A DNA stretch of 64,000 nucleotides from Streptomyces sp. NRRL F-5123. GTDB taxonomy: Bacteria > Actinomycetota > Actinomycetes > Streptomycetales > Streptomycetaceae. This document shows positions 1 to 8,579 of the stretch, piece after piece (position 1 is the first letter of the stretch; the number at the start of each line of letters is the position of its first letter). The position numbers and the translations under genes were made by a program. The notes under the pieces are model-generated. The model saw only the letters and a list, made by a program, of their open reading frames with translations. It was not told where the DNA came from and searched no databases. The DNA lies in NCBI RefSeq assembly GCF_000721495.1, contig NZ_JOHY01000058.1, positions 1 to 64,000 of the forward strand. The letters run 5' to 3'.

Positions 1-976
1 AGCGGGGGGCGGGGGAGGGCTGGGGGCGGTCGGCGACGTCGACGAAGGTCGTACGGTCGCGCAGCGCAGGGTGCTCCGCGGCCTCGCGCGGGTCGAGTAC
101 GGGGACTACGCAGGCGTCGTGCTCGGTGAACACCTTGGCCCAGTAGTCGCGGGGGCGGGTGCGGAAGGCCTCGGCGAGTCGCGTCCGCAGCGCCGGCCAG
201 GCGGACCGGTCGTCGCGGTCGGGCAGGCCGGCGGGGTCCAGGCCCAGCTGGGTGACCAGGACCTCGTAGAAGCGGGGCTCGATCGCGGCCACCGCCACGC
301 TCCGGCCGTCCTGGCAGGCGTAGGTGGTGTAGTACGGGGCGTCGGTCACGGTGACGTTGCCGGGGTTGTCCCGCCACTGCCGGACCATGACCTCAAGCAG
401 CGCCGCCCCGTCCACCATGGCCGCGTCGACGACCTGGCCGCGCCCGCTGCGGGAGCGCTCGTGCAGCGCGGCGAGCACGCCGAGGACCTGGAGCAGACCG
501 CCGCCCGCGAAGGTGGAGAGATACGTGGACGGCGGCCGCAGGCTCCCGGACGGGGCCGCGTCGGTGTCGAGCAGCCCGGCCATGGCGAGGAAGCTGATGT
601 CGTGTCCCGGGCGCCGGGACCAGGGACCGGCCTGCCCCCAGCCGGAAACGCGGGCGTAGACGAGGCCGGGATTGGAATCGGCGAAGGATTCCGGTCCTAT
701 TCCGAGGCGTTCGGCGGCACCCGGCCGGAGGCCTTCGAGCAGCACGTCGGCGCGGTCGACGAGGTCGCGCAGCGCGCGTATTCCGTCCGGGCTCTTCAGG
801 TCGGCCGCGACGGAGCGGCGGGAGCGGCCGAGCGGGTCGGCCGCTCCGAACGAGCCCGCGCCCGGGCGGTCGACGCGGACGACGTCGGCGCCGAGGTCGG
901 CGAGGAGTGTGGCGGCGAAGGCGCAGGGGGCGCCGCTCGCCACCTCGACCACGCGTACGCCTTTCAGTGGGCCCAT
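1..976 (-). CDS. Family III CoA transferase / alpha-methylacyl-CoA racemase-like protein (3' end outside window)
   Basis: My own minus-strand translation gives an uninterrupted frame of about 325 residues that runs off the left edge. It opens with MGPLKGVRVVEVASG and continues with ADLGADVVRVDRPG, the classic N-terminus of CaiB/BaiF family proteins. The segment RPGHDISFLAMAGLL matches the AMACR active-site region, where the Asp is catalytic, which favours 2-methylacyl-CoA epimerisation over CoA transfer. The ATG at 976 follows an AAAGGGG ribosome site. It is probably an early cluster gene that handles a CoA thioester, perhaps one made by the ADP-forming synthetase further along the strand. 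A true CoA transferase remains possible because the C-terminus is not visible. Confidence 0.85.
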   Translation of the reverse strand, partial: MGPLKGVRVVEVASGAPCAFAATLLADLGADVVRVDRPGAGSFGAADPLGRSRRSVAADLKSPDGIRALRDLVDRADVLLEGLRPGAAERLGIGPESFADSNPGLVYARVSGWGQAGPWSRRPGHDISFLAMAGLLDTDAAPSGSLRPPSTYLSTFAGGGLLQVLGVLAALHERSRSGRGQVVDAAMVDGAALLEVMVRQWRDNPGNVTVTDAPYYTTYACQDGRSVAVAAIEPRFYEVLVTQLGLDPAGLPDRDDRSAWPALRTRLAEAFRTRPRDYWAKVFTEHDACVVPVLDPREAAEHPALRDRTTFVDVADRPQPSPAPR

Positions 977-1164
977 GGGTCCATCCCCTTTCCGGGAGTT
1001 CCAGCGAAAAGACGAAATCGGTTCGGAGGGCTGCTTCGGGGTCCGTCAGCGCCATGAGCGACGGCTTGGCGCACTGCGCGCTTCGGGCTTCCGTATGGCT
1101 TGCTCCGGAATTCCTTGCTTTCCTTCCGAGTGTTTTCCCCACCCCCTACGAAAGGGCAGGAATC

Positions 1165-1584
1165 GTGTCGGTTCTCTACACCGCCGAGGTCACGTCGTCC
1201 GGAGACGGCCGGCAGGGCTGGGTCCGGTCTTCCGACGGCCTTCTGGAGCTGGGCCTTGACGCGCCGAAGGAAGTGGGCGGCGCGGGCGAACGGACGAATC
1301 CGGAGCAGCTGTTCGCCGCCGGCTACGCCGCGTGCTTCCACAGCGCGCTGCGCCTGTCGGCCCGCGAGGCGCGGGTGGCCCTCGATCAGGAGCCCACCGT
1401 GACGGCCCGCGTGCATCTGGAGCGGGACGCGTCCGGCTTCGGCATCAGCGCGGACCTGACGGTGCGGTTACCGGGGATCGCCCCGCAGACGGCTCAGGAA
1501 CTGGTCGACCGGGCCCACACCCGCTGCCCGTACTCCCGTGCCGTGCGCGGGAACATCCGGGTCGGGATCGTGCTGGAGTCCTGA
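1165..1584 (+). CDS. Ohr-type organic hydroperoxide resistance protein (OsmC family)
   Basis: This 139-residue protein has the usual Ohr length. Both reactive cysteines are present, C57 in GYAACFHSAL and C121 in HTRCPYSRAVRGN, the latter typical of Ohr rather than OsmC. Ohr reduces organic and lipid hydroperoxides in the cytoplasm using lipoylated partners. The GTG at 1165 is chosen because AGGGCAGGA lies just upstream and the protein then begins at the conserved VLYTAEVTSSG. Codon 102 is the rare Leu codon TTA (1468-1470), suggesting bldA dependence. It sits alone between the AMACR-like gene and hemL, and may protect against peroxides formed by the cluster's oxygenases; that role is inferred. 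Confidence 0.9.
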   Translation: MSVLYTAEVTSSGDGRQGWVRSSDGLLELGLDAPKEVGGAGERTNPEQLFAAGYAACFHSALRLSAREARVALDQEPTVTARVHLERDASGFGISADLTVRLPGIAPQTAQELVDRAHTRCPYSRAVRGNIRVGIVLES

Positions 1585-1600
1585 CCCGCCGCCCCGGAGC

Positions 1601-1639
1601 GTGCCGCCGGCATCCGGCCCGACCGGATGCCGGCGGCAC
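1601..1639. terminator. Bidirectional terminator between ohr and hemL
   Basis: A perfect inverted repeat has 17-base arms (1601-1617 and 1623-1639) and a 5-base loop. It lies in the 72-base gap between two convergent genes, so it can end both transcripts. There is no T-tract, as is common in Streptomyces. Confidence 0.8.
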
Positions 1640-1656
1640 GCGTGCGTCCGGCCGGA

Positions 1657-2997
1657 TCAGGCGGCCGGCGGCAGGGCCGCTGCCGCCGCCTTCGCCGCCC
1701 GGGGCAGGGCCGCGACGACCCGGTCGATCGCGCGGTCGTCGTGCGCTGCGGACACGAACCAGGCCTCGAACGGGGACGGGGGCAGGTACACGCCCTGGTG
1801 CAGCATCTCGTGGAAGAAGGCCCGGTAGCGGAACGCCTCCGACGCCCTGACCTGGTCGTAGTCGATGACCGTCCGCTCGCTGAAGAACACCGAGAACATG
1901 GTCCCGGAGTACTGGAGGCTGTGGGCGACGCCCTCCGCGTACAGCGCCTTGGAGACCTCGGTGCCGATGGTCGCGGACACGGTGTCCAGCCGCTCGTACA
2001 CCTCGTCGGTGCAGTGCCGCAGGGTGGCCAGGCCGGCGGCGGTGGCCACCGGGTTCCCGGCCAGGGTGCCGGCCTGGTAGACCGGCCCGGCCGGGGCGAG
2101 GTGACCCATGACGTCGGCGCGGCCGCCGAACGCCGCGGCCGGGAAGCCGCCGCCCATGACCTTGCCGAAGGTGAACAGGTCCGCCGCCACGCCGTCCCGG
2201 CCGTACCAGCCGGCCCGGCTCGCCCGGAAGCCGGTCATGACCTCGTCGGAGATGAACAGCGCGCCGTGGCGCCGGCACAGCTCCTTCAGGCCCGCGTTGA
2301 AGCCGGGCAGCGGTGGGACGGCGCCCATGTTGCCCGGAGCCGCCTCGGTGATGACGCAGGCGATCTCGGAGCCCTGCTCGGCGAAGGCCCGCTCCACCGC
2401 CGCCAGGTCGTTGTACGGCAGCACGACGGTGTCGGCGGCCTGGGCGCCGGTGACGCCGGGGCTGTCCGGCAGGGCGAAGGTGGCCAGGCCGGAGCCTGCG
2501 GCGGCCAGCAGGGCGTCCACGTGGCCGTGGTAGCAGCCCGCGAACTTGACGATCTTCGGGCGACCCGTGAAGCCGCGGGCGAGCCGGATCGCCGACATGG
2601 TCGCCTCCGTCCCGGAGGTGACGAGGCGGACCCTCTCCACCGGGGCGACCCGGGCGGTGATCTCCTCGGCGAGGTCGACCTCGCCCTCGGTCGCGGTGCC
2701 GAAGGAGGTCCCGGAGCCGAGCGCGGCGGTGACCGCTTCCAGGACCGCCGGGTGGCGGTGGCCGAGGATCATCGGGCCCCAGGAGCAGATGAGATCGACG
2801 TATTCGCGGCCGTCGACGTCCACGAGCCAGGGGCCGTGCGCCGAGGACATGAACACGGGGGTGCCACCGACGGAACCGAAGGCGCGCACCGGCGAGTTGA
2901 CCCCGCCGGGGATGACGCCGGCGGACCGCTCGAAGAGCGCCCCCGAGAGGGGGCCGCCGCCGGTGGCGGGGGTGGTCGGAGCATCGGGTGAGGACAT
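1657..2997 (-). CDS. hemL: Glutamate-1-semialdehyde 2,1-aminomutase
   Basis: This PLP enzyme converts glutamate-1-semialdehyde to 5-aminolevulinate, the last step of the C5 route. The 446 residues match family length. K279 in [12 protein letters not shown] is the PLP Schiff-base lysine, D251 in [11 protein letters not shown] pairs with the pyridine nitrogen, and [16 protein letters not shown] is the family phosphate-binding and substrate region. The ATG at 2997 follows GAAAGGCACC. A hairpin separates it from the upstream acyl-CoA synthetase gene, so it may have its own promoter. It is unlikely to be the primary hemL: its neighbours are specialised-metabolism genes, and hemA, hemB and gltX homologues occur nearby without hemC or hemD. 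An AT-poor gap of 181 bases precedes it. Confidence 0.93.
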   Translation of the reverse strand: MSSPDAPTTPATGGGPLSGALFERSAGVIPGGVNSPVRAFGSVGGTPVFMSSAHGPWLVDVDGREYVDLICSWGPMILGHRHPAVLEAVTAALGSGTSFGTATEGEVDLAEEITARVAPVERVRLVTSGTEATMSAIRLARGFTGRPKIVKFAGCYHGHVDALLAAAGSGLATFALPDSPGVTGAQAADTVVLPYNDLAAVERAFAEQGSEIACVITEAAPGNMGAVPPLPGFNAGLKELCRRHGALFISDEVMTGFRASRAGWYGRDGVAADLFTFGKVMGGGFPAAAFGGRADVMGHLAPAGPVYQAGTLAGNPVATAAGLATLRHCTDEVYERLDTVSATIGTEVSKALYAEGVAHSLQYSGTMFSVFFSERTVIDYDQVRASEAFRYRAFFHEMLHQGVYLPPSPFEAWFVSAAHDDRAIDRVVAALPRAAKAAAAALPPAA

Positions 2998-3123
2998 CGG
3001 TCGGTGCCTTTCGCGGTCGCTGAGCGGTCTGGGTGGGGATCTTCGGGCCGGGTTTCCGGGTGCCGCCACGGGACCCGGGCCCACGGGCCCCGCCGGGCGC
3101 GGGCCGGACCCGCGCCCGGGGAG

Positions 3124-3169
3124 CCGGGAGGGGAGCCGTGTGGGGGGATGTGCCGGCTCCCCTCCCCGG
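3124..3169 (-). terminator. Terminator after the ADP-forming acyl-CoA synthetase gene
   Basis: Arms of about 14 bases (3124-3137 and 3155-3169, one bulged C) form a GC-rich hairpin immediately downstream of the minus-strand stop at 3179. It suggests that hemL is transcribed at least partly from its own promoter in the 2998-3123 interval. Confidence 0.6.
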
Positions 3170-3178
3170 AAGGGGGGT

Positions 3179-5227
3179 TCAGGTGGCGTCGGGCGAGCCC
3201 GTGAACGCCGCGTCGAGGACGACGGCGCCGCTCGGCAGCACCCGCACCGGGTTGAGGTCCAGTTCGAAGTCGCCGGGCCAGTCGGCGACCGCGTCGGAGA
3301 GCCGGTACAGCAGCTCCGCCAGCGCGCCGGTGTCGAGCTCCCGGGTGCCTCGCGCGCCCCGCAGGAGGGCGGCGCCGCGCAGCTCGCCGATCATGGTCTC
3401 GGCGTCGCCCTCGGCGAGCGGCGCGGTCCGGTGCGCCACGTCGTCGAGGAGTTCGGTGAAGATGCCGCCGAGCCCGACGGTCAGGACGTTGCCGAGCGGG
3501 CTGGTGCGGACGCCGACGAGCACCTCCACGCCGTCCCCGGCCAGCTCCTCCACGAGGACGTCGCCGCCCAGCGCCGCCAGTTCGCGGAAGGCCGCGCGGG
3601 CGTCCTGCTCGCGCACGCCGACGCGTACACCGCCCGCCTCCGACTTGTGCAGCAGTCCGGGTACGACGGCCTTGAGCACGGCCGTGCCGTCCAGCTCCCG
3701 CACCAGCGCCGCGGCGTCGTCGGCGTCCCGGGCGACACGCCCCCGGGGCACGGCTATGCCGGCGGTGGCCAGGAGCTCCTTCAGCCGGGGTTCCGTGGCG
3801 TCGGCCCCGGGCGCGGGGAGCGGCGCTGCCGTGGCGGCCCGTGTGCCCTGCGGTCGCGGCCGGCTGACCTGCCACAGGGCTGCGGCGGCCTTCAGCGCCC
3901 GCTCCGGGGTGGGGTAGTCCGGGAGCTGGGCCGCGCGGAGCATGGCGGGGGCGTCGGGAGCCAGGAAGTCGGCGCCGGTGCGGGCCACCAGGATCGGTTT
4001 GCCGCCCTTGCGGGCCGCCTTCGACAGCGCGGTGACGGCCTTCTCCACGTCCGGCCCCGCCATGACGCAGAAGCAGGCGATGATGACGTCGACGGAGTCG
4101 TCCGCGATCAGCACGTCCAGCGACCGGTCGAAGAGCGAGGGGTCGCTGAGCACCGTGGCGGTGATGTCCACCGGGTTCTGCACGGCGCCGAACGGCGGGA
4201 CGATCTCGGTGAGTGCGGCGATGCTGTCCTCGGACAGCTCGCTCAGCTCAAGTCCCGCTTTCTCGACGGCGTCGGCGGCGAGGATGCCGGAGCCGCCGGA
4301 GGTGGTGACGACGGCGACCCGCGGCCCCTTCGGCCGCAACGGGGACTCGAACGCAGCAGCCGCGTCGAGCAGTTCGTCGATGTCGTCGACGCGGGCGATG
4401 CCGAGCTGGCGCAACGCCGCGTCGAGCACCCGGTCGTCGGTGGTGAGGGCGCCGGTGTGGGAGGCGGCGGCCCGCCCGCCCGCCTCGGTGCGCCCGGACT
4501 TCAGGAGGGCGACCGGCTTGCCGGAAGCACCGAGCGCGCGCAGCGTCTCCAGGTCGGGCGCGTCCTCCAGGTAGCCCAGCAGGCCGTGGCACCCGGGCTC
4601 CTCGGCCAGCTCGCGCAGCACCTCCAGCGCGGTGACGTCGGCGTCGTTGCCGGTGCTCACCACCCATCCGGGGCGCAGGCCGCGCTGCAGGCCGAGGCTC
4701 GCGGCGCCGAATCCCAGGGCGCCGCTCTGGCTGACGAAGCCGAGGGTGCCGGGCTCGAAGGGGACGCTCTCGGCGCCGAACAGGGGGCTGAACGTGGCGA
4801 GGACGCGGTTGTTGAAGCTGACGGCCCCGATGCAGTTCGGCCCGATCAGGCGCAGCCCCCCGGCCCGGGCGCGGGCGACGACGTCCTCCTGGAGGGCGGC
4901 CCCCTCGGGCCCGGTCTCCGCGAAACCGGAGGAGGCGATGATGGCGAGGGGCACCCCGGCGGCCACGCAGTCGTCGACGGCCCCGGCCACCCGGCCGGCG
5001 CCCACCATGATGAGCGCCAGGTCGACCGGGCCGGGCGCCTCCTTGACGGAGGTGTACGCCGGGACGCCGAGGATGTCGCCGCCGCGCGGGTTGATCGGCA
5101 GGACGCGGCCCTTGTAACCGTGCCGCAGCAGGAAGTCCATCGGCTTGCGGCCGAGCGCGCCGGGGCGCTCGGTGGCGCCGATGACGGCGATGGAGTCGGC
5201 GTTCCACAGGGCGGAGATCGCGCTCAT
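3179..5227 (-). CDS. ADP-forming acyl-CoA synthetase (fused alpha and beta subunits)
   Basis: This 682-residue protein would activate a carboxylic acid to its CoA thioester with ATP, releasing ADP and phosphate. Residues 1-130 form a CoA-binding Rossmann domain ([13 protein letters not shown]). A succinyl-CoA-ligase-like region follows, with the likely phosphohistidine H257 in [11 protein letters not shown]. From about 470 there is an ATP-grasp domain with [17 protein letters not shown]. Its ATG overlaps the hemA stop (ATGA), so the two are translationally coupled. In this setting the substrate could be a cluster acid such as an aminolevulinate- or pyrrole-derived carboxylate; this is inference, and simple acetate or a fatty acid cannot be excluded. 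Confidence 0.88.
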   Translation of the reverse strand: MSAISALWNADSIAVIGATERPGALGRKPMDFLLRHGYKGRVLPINPRGGDILGVPAYTSVKEAPGPVDLALIMVGAGRVAGAVDDCVAAGVPLAIIASSGFAETGPEGAALQEDVVARARAGGLRLIGPNCIGAVSFNNRVLATFSPLFGAESVPFEPGTLGFVSQSGALGFGAASLGLQRGLRPGWVVSTGNDADVTALEVLRELAEEPGCHGLLGYLEDAPDLETLRALGASGKPVALLKSGRTEAGGRAAASHTGALTTDDRVLDAALRQLGIARVDDIDELLDAAAAFESPLRPKGPRVAVVTTSGGSGILAADAVEKAGLELSELSEDSIAALTEIVPPFGAVQNPVDITATVLSDPSLFDRSLDVLIADDSVDVIIACFCVMAGPDVEKAVTALSKAARKGGKPILVARTGADFLAPDAPAMLRAAQLPDYPTPERALKAAAALWQVSRPRPQGTRAATAAPLPAPGADATEPRLKELLATAGIAVPRGRVARDADDAAALVRELDGTAVLKAVVPGLLHKSEAGGVRVGVREQDARAAFRELAALGGDVLVEELAGDGVEVLVGVRTSPLGNVLTVGLGGIFTELLDDVAHRTAPLAEGDAETMIGELRGAALLRGARGTRELDTGALAELLYRLSDAVADWPGDFELDLNPVRVLPSGAVVLDAAFTGSPDAT

Positions 5228-6546
5228 GCCATGGCCTCCTGGGCGACTGCGGGCTGTGGGGTGAACAGGGCGTGCAGGGCGTCGACGTAGACCTCGCCGT
5301 CGGGGCGCCCGGCCAGTTCGCGGGCGCGGACCGTGGGCTGGTGGAGCATCTTGTCGACGATGCGCTGCACGGTGCGGGAGACCTCCTGCAGCGCGTCGCT
5401 GTCCATGCCGTCCAGCCGCTTGCTGAGCCGGTCGAGCTCGGCGTCCGCGGCCTCGGTGGCGCTGGCCCGCATCGCCGCGAGGATCGGGGTGGCCCGGGCG
5501 GCGCGGCGGGCGGCCTTGAGGCTCTCGACCTCGGCGTCGATGATGCGGTGGGCGGCCTCCACACTGGCCACGGACAGTTCGTCGTCGCCGCCTTCCGCCG
5601 CGATGCGCTGGAGGTCGACGAGGGTGGCGCCGGGTATCCGGCCGGCCTCCGGTTCGATGTTGCGGGGAAGTGACAGGTCGAGCAGGTACAGGTCGCGCCC
5701 GCCGCGCCGGGCCATCGCGCCTGCGACGGAGTCGGCCCGCAGCAGCGGTTCGGTGGCGGCGGTGCAGCTGACGACGACGTCCACCTCGGTGAGCAGCTCG
5801 GGAACGGCCTCCAGCGGGTAGCCGCGGCCGGCGGCGGTCTCGGCGAGGCGCTGGGCCTTCTCGGGGGTGCGGTTGGCCATGTGCACGGTGCTCAGGCCGG
5901 AGCGGCGCAGCGCCGCGAGGACGACGCCGCCGAACGAGCCGGCGCCGATGACCAGGGCGGTCTTGCCGTCCAGGGAGCCGACCAGCCGCTCGAAGAAGGA
6001 GATCCCGGCGGTGGCGAGGGAGCGGCCGGCCTCGTTCAGGCCGGTCTCGTTGCGGGCCCGCTTGCCGGCCCGGATCGCGGCCTGAACGGCCTGGTTGAGG
6101 GTCTTGCTGGTGGACCCGGTGCGCTGCGCGCGGTCCAGGGCCTCCTTCACCTGGCCGAGGATCTGGTCCTCGCCGAGGACGACCGAGTCGAGGCCGGAGG
6201 CGACCTGGAAGAGGTGGCGCAGCGCGTCGTCGGCCCGGCGCACGTACCGGTAAGGAGCCAGCTCCTGGGGGCCGACCCGGGTGTGGTCGGCGAGCAGGTC
6301 GTCGAGGAGGGGCACGGGGTCGGTGTCCGGGGCGGACTCGACGTACACCTCCATGCGGTTGCAGGTGGACAGGATCAGGGAGGAGGCCAGACCCTCGGTG
6401 TCGGCGATGCGCCGGGCCAGGTCGTCGAGCGGTCCGGAGTTCTCGTAGATCTGTTCCAGCAGGTCGAGCGGGGCGGTGGCATGGCTGATGCCCACCGCCA
6501 GGAACCGGTTGGCGTCCGGTGTCGTTCGTCGCACAGTCCTCAACAC
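5224..6546 (-). CDS. hemA: Glutamyl-tRNA reductase
   Basis: This enzyme reduces Glu-tRNA(Glu) with NADPH to glutamate-1-semialdehyde, the committed C5-route step. The 440-residue protein has the N-terminal catalytic domain with nucleophile C62 in LILSTCNRMEVYVE, the GEDQILGQVKEAL signature, a Rossmann domain at VIGAGSFGGVVLAAL and a C-terminal helical dimerisation domain. The start is uncertain: GTG at 6546 lies almost on its TGAGG site, and GTG at 6534 gives a protein four residues shorter. It follows hemB by 60 bases and overlaps the acyl-CoA synthetase gene. This looks like a second, cluster-dedicated hemA, because the usual hemC/hemD partners are missing. Confidence 0.92.
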   Translation of the reverse strand: MLRTVRRTTPDANRFLAVGISHATAPLDLLEQIYENSGPLDDLARRIADTEGLASSLILSTCNRMEVYVESAPDTDPVPLLDDLLADHTRVGPQELAPYRYVRRADDALRHLFQVASGLDSVVLGEDQILGQVKEALDRAQRTGSTSKTLNQAVQAAIRAGKRARNETGLNEAGRSLATAGISFFERLVGSLDGKTALVIGAGSFGGVVLAALRRSGLSTVHMANRTPEKAQRLAETAAGRGYPLEAVPELLTEVDVVVSCTAATEPLLRADSVAGAMARRGGRDLYLLDLSLPRNIEPEAGRIPGATLVDLQRIAAEGGDDELSVASVEAAHRIIDAEVESLKAARRAARATPILAAMRASATEAADAELDRLSKRLDGMDSDALQEVSRTVQRIVDKMLHQPTVRARELAGRPDGEVYVDALHALFTPQPAVAQEAMA

Positions 6547-6606
6547 CTCAGTGATAGGCGGGTGGAAGGGTGATGGCGCCCGGTGACCGTCACCGGGGTG
6601 CGGGGC

Positions 6607-7629
6607 TCAGCGGCCCAGACGCGGGGCGAACTCGGTGGCCCAGTAGGTGATGATCTGGGAGGCGCCCGCCCGGTGGATGGAGGTGAGGCTCTCCACGATC
6701 GACTCGTCGCGGTCCAGCCAGCCGCGCGCGGCGGCGGCCTCGATCATCGAGTACTCGCCCGACACCTGGTACGCGGAGACGGGCACGTCGACGCGCTCGG
6801 CGATGAGGCGGACGATGTCGAGGTAGGCGAGGGCCGGCTTGACCATCACCATGTCCGCGCCCTCGGCGAGGTCGAGAGCGACCTCGCGCAGCGACTCCCG
6901 GATGTTGCCGGGGTCCTGCTGGTAGGAGCGGCGGTTGCCCTGGAGGGAGGACTCGACGGCGTCGCGGAACGGCCCGTAGAAGTGCGAGGCGTACTTGGCC
7001 GAGTAGCCGAGGATCGCCACGGTGTGGTGGCCCGCCTCGTCCAGTGCGGCGCGGATGTGCCGTACCTGGCCGTCCATCATGCCGCTGGGCGCGACGATCT
7101 GGGCGCCGGCCTCGGCCTGCAGGACGGCGGCCCGCGCGTACAGCAGCACGCTGGCGTCGTTGTCCACGTCGCCGTCGGGGCCGAGGACACCGGTGTGGCC
7201 GTGGGTGGTGTACTCGTCGAGGTTGATGTCGCCGATGACGACGGTGGAGTCGCCGACCTCGGCGGCGACGTCGCGCAGCGCCACCTGGAGGATGCCGTCG
7301 GGATCGACCGCGCCCGACCCCTGCGGGTCCTTGCTCTCCGGGATGCCGAACAGCATCAGCCCGCCCACGCCGACGGCGACGGCCTCGGCGGCGGCCTTGC
7401 GCAGCGAGTCCCGGGTGTGCTGGAACACACCGGGCATGGAGGGGATCTCCCGGGCCTCGGTCAGGCCCTCGCGCAGGAACAGAGGCTGGATCAGGTTGGC
7501 GGCGTTGACCTGCGTCTCGGAGGTGAGCCGGCGCAGCTGCGGGGTGCGGCGCAGGCGGCGCGGGCGGTGCAGCGGGGCGGCGGCGGGGGTGCTGAAGGGG
7601 GCGGCGCCGATGGAGGACTGGATGGTCAT
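6607..7629 (-). CDS. hemB: Porphobilinogen synthase (5-aminolevulinate dehydratase) with altered metal site
   Basis: The family condenses two aminolevulinates to the pyrrole porphobilinogen. The 340-residue protein keeps both Schiff-base lysines, K212 in GYSAKYASHFYGPF and K264 in MVKPALAYLD. The metal-binding stretch reads DINLDEYTTHGHTG (N136, D138, T146), where zinc enzymes have three cysteines and magnesium enzymes usually have A, D and D. The catalytic site is therefore intact but the metal ligands are unusual. The ATG at 7629 follows AAGGAGCG. It lies 5 bases after the racemase-fold gene and ahead of hemA in one apparent operon. It could make porphobilinogen or a variant pyrrole; the sequence does not decide which. 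Confidence 0.92.
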   Translation of the reverse strand: MTIQSSIGAAPFSTPAAAPLHRPRRLRRTPQLRRLTSETQVNAANLIQPLFLREGLTEAREIPSMPGVFQHTRDSLRKAAAEAVAVGVGGLMLFGIPESKDPQGSGAVDPDGILQVALRDVAAEVGDSTVVIGDINLDEYTTHGHTGVLGPDGDVDNDASVLLYARAAVLQAEAGAQIVAPSGMMDGQVRHIRAALDEAGHHTVAILGYSAKYASHFYGPFRDAVESSLQGNRRSYQQDPGNIRESLREVALDLAEGADMVMVKPALAYLDIVRLIAERVDVPVSAYQVSGEYSMIEAAAARGWLDRDESIVESLTSIHRAGASQIITYWATEFAPRLGR

Positions 7630-7634
7630 GGGGA

Positions 7635-8444
7635 TCACGCTCCTTGGAGGGTCGAACCGAGGAAGACCTTTTCGAGGTGGCGGGAGATCTCGGCGGGCGG
7701 ACGCTGGAACCAGTAGCCGGCGGCGGAGCGCGAGAAGATGCCCAGTTCGCCCAGGTTCACGCTGAGCTCGGCGAACTTCACGGCCAGGCCTGCCGGGTCG
7801 ACCACGGGCATGCCGGCCAGTTCCCGGATGCCCAGGTGCCAGAAGATCTCGTTGGGGATGCCCTCGGCCGGGACGATGATCTCGGCCCCGGCCTTGCGGG
7901 CGCGTTCGGCGGCTTCGGTGTAGACGGTGACGAACTGGTCGTAGTCGTCGGCGAGGGCGCGGTGGACGCCGTCCCAGCCGCCGGGGACGATCTCGTACGC
8001 GGACAGCCACCGCTCCAGGCCGTAGCGGCAGATGTTCGCCCGGATGGGCTCTTCGAGGGCCGGCATGAAGCCGAGCAGGCCGAAGCGGTGCCCGGCCAGG
8101 GCCGACAGGAAGAAGGCGGTCTCGCCGTATCCGAGGGTGGGGATCGCGGCGAGGTGCCGGGCGTCGCGCAGGCCGGGGTCCTGGCCGGCGGCGGTGATCC
8201 AGGCGTCGTAGCCCTGGCGCTCGGCGGCCAGCGCCGCGTGGGCGAAGTGCTCGCTGAAGAGCACCTGGGCCGCGTGGTGGCCGACGAGCCCGAAGGGGGT
8301 GTTGTCGGGGTACGTGTCGGCCGGGAGCGTCTTGATGTCGATGTCGGTGCCGGGCGCGGTGATCGCGTCCAGGTGCTCGCGATACCACTGGTCGAGCAGC
8401 GGCAGCCGACCTTCCACGGTGTGTTTGTGGAACCAGAGGCGCAT
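7635..8444 (-). CDS. Asp/Glu/hydantoin racemase-superfamily protein lacking both catalytic cysteines
   Basis: The 269-residue protein aligns by eye with hydantoin racemases: AAGQDPGLRDARHLA followed by IPTLGYGETA corresponds to the family pattern ACFGDPGL...P..G..EA. The first catalytic cysteine position is Ala (A86). The second, normally in ILGCAG, reads IVPAEG (191-195). It therefore cannot use the two-cysteine racemisation mechanism. It may catalyse a different proton-transfer or decarboxylation step, or only bind a ligand. It is 5 bases upstream of hemB, so a role tied to aminolevulinate or porphobilinogen is plausible but inferred. A 135-base gap with a short direct repeat separates it from the monooxygenase gene. 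Confidence 0.75.
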   Translation of the reverse strand: MRLWFHKHTVEGRLPLLDQWYREHLDAITAPGTDIDIKTLPADTYPDNTPFGLVGHHAAQVLFSEHFAHAALAAERQGYDAWITAAGQDPGLRDARHLAAIPTLGYGETAFFLSALAGHRFGLLGFMPALEEPIRANICRYGLERWLSAYEIVPGGWDGVHRALADDYDQFVTVYTEAAERARKAGAEIIVPAEGIPNEIFWHLGIRELAGMPVVDPAGLAVKFAELSVNLGELGIFSRSAAGYWFQRPPAEISRHLEKVFLGSTLQGA

Positions 8445-8579
8445 GGCGCTTTCCGTCCTCTCAGCGGGAAGGGGCAGAGTGGTGCGGACGAGCGGTGTGC
8501 GGGTGGGGCGGAGTGGTGCGGACGGCCCGTGTCCGGGACGGCGGGCCGCCGGGCGGGCGCGCGGGCCCGCGGGCGGTGC

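Noticed and set aside
2546..5290. A 914-codon plus-strand open frame over hemL and the acyl-CoA synthetase
   Set aside because: It is the antisense shadow of two clear enzymes and has low-complexity Arg/Gly-rich composition with no recognisable domain.
1657..7629. hemL, hemA and hemB read as the primary haem operon
   Set aside because: hemC, hemD and later haem genes are missing, the order is unlike the usual Streptomyces hem locus, and the genes are interleaved with specialised-metabolism genes. The absence of housekeeping copies elsewhere cannot be checked here.
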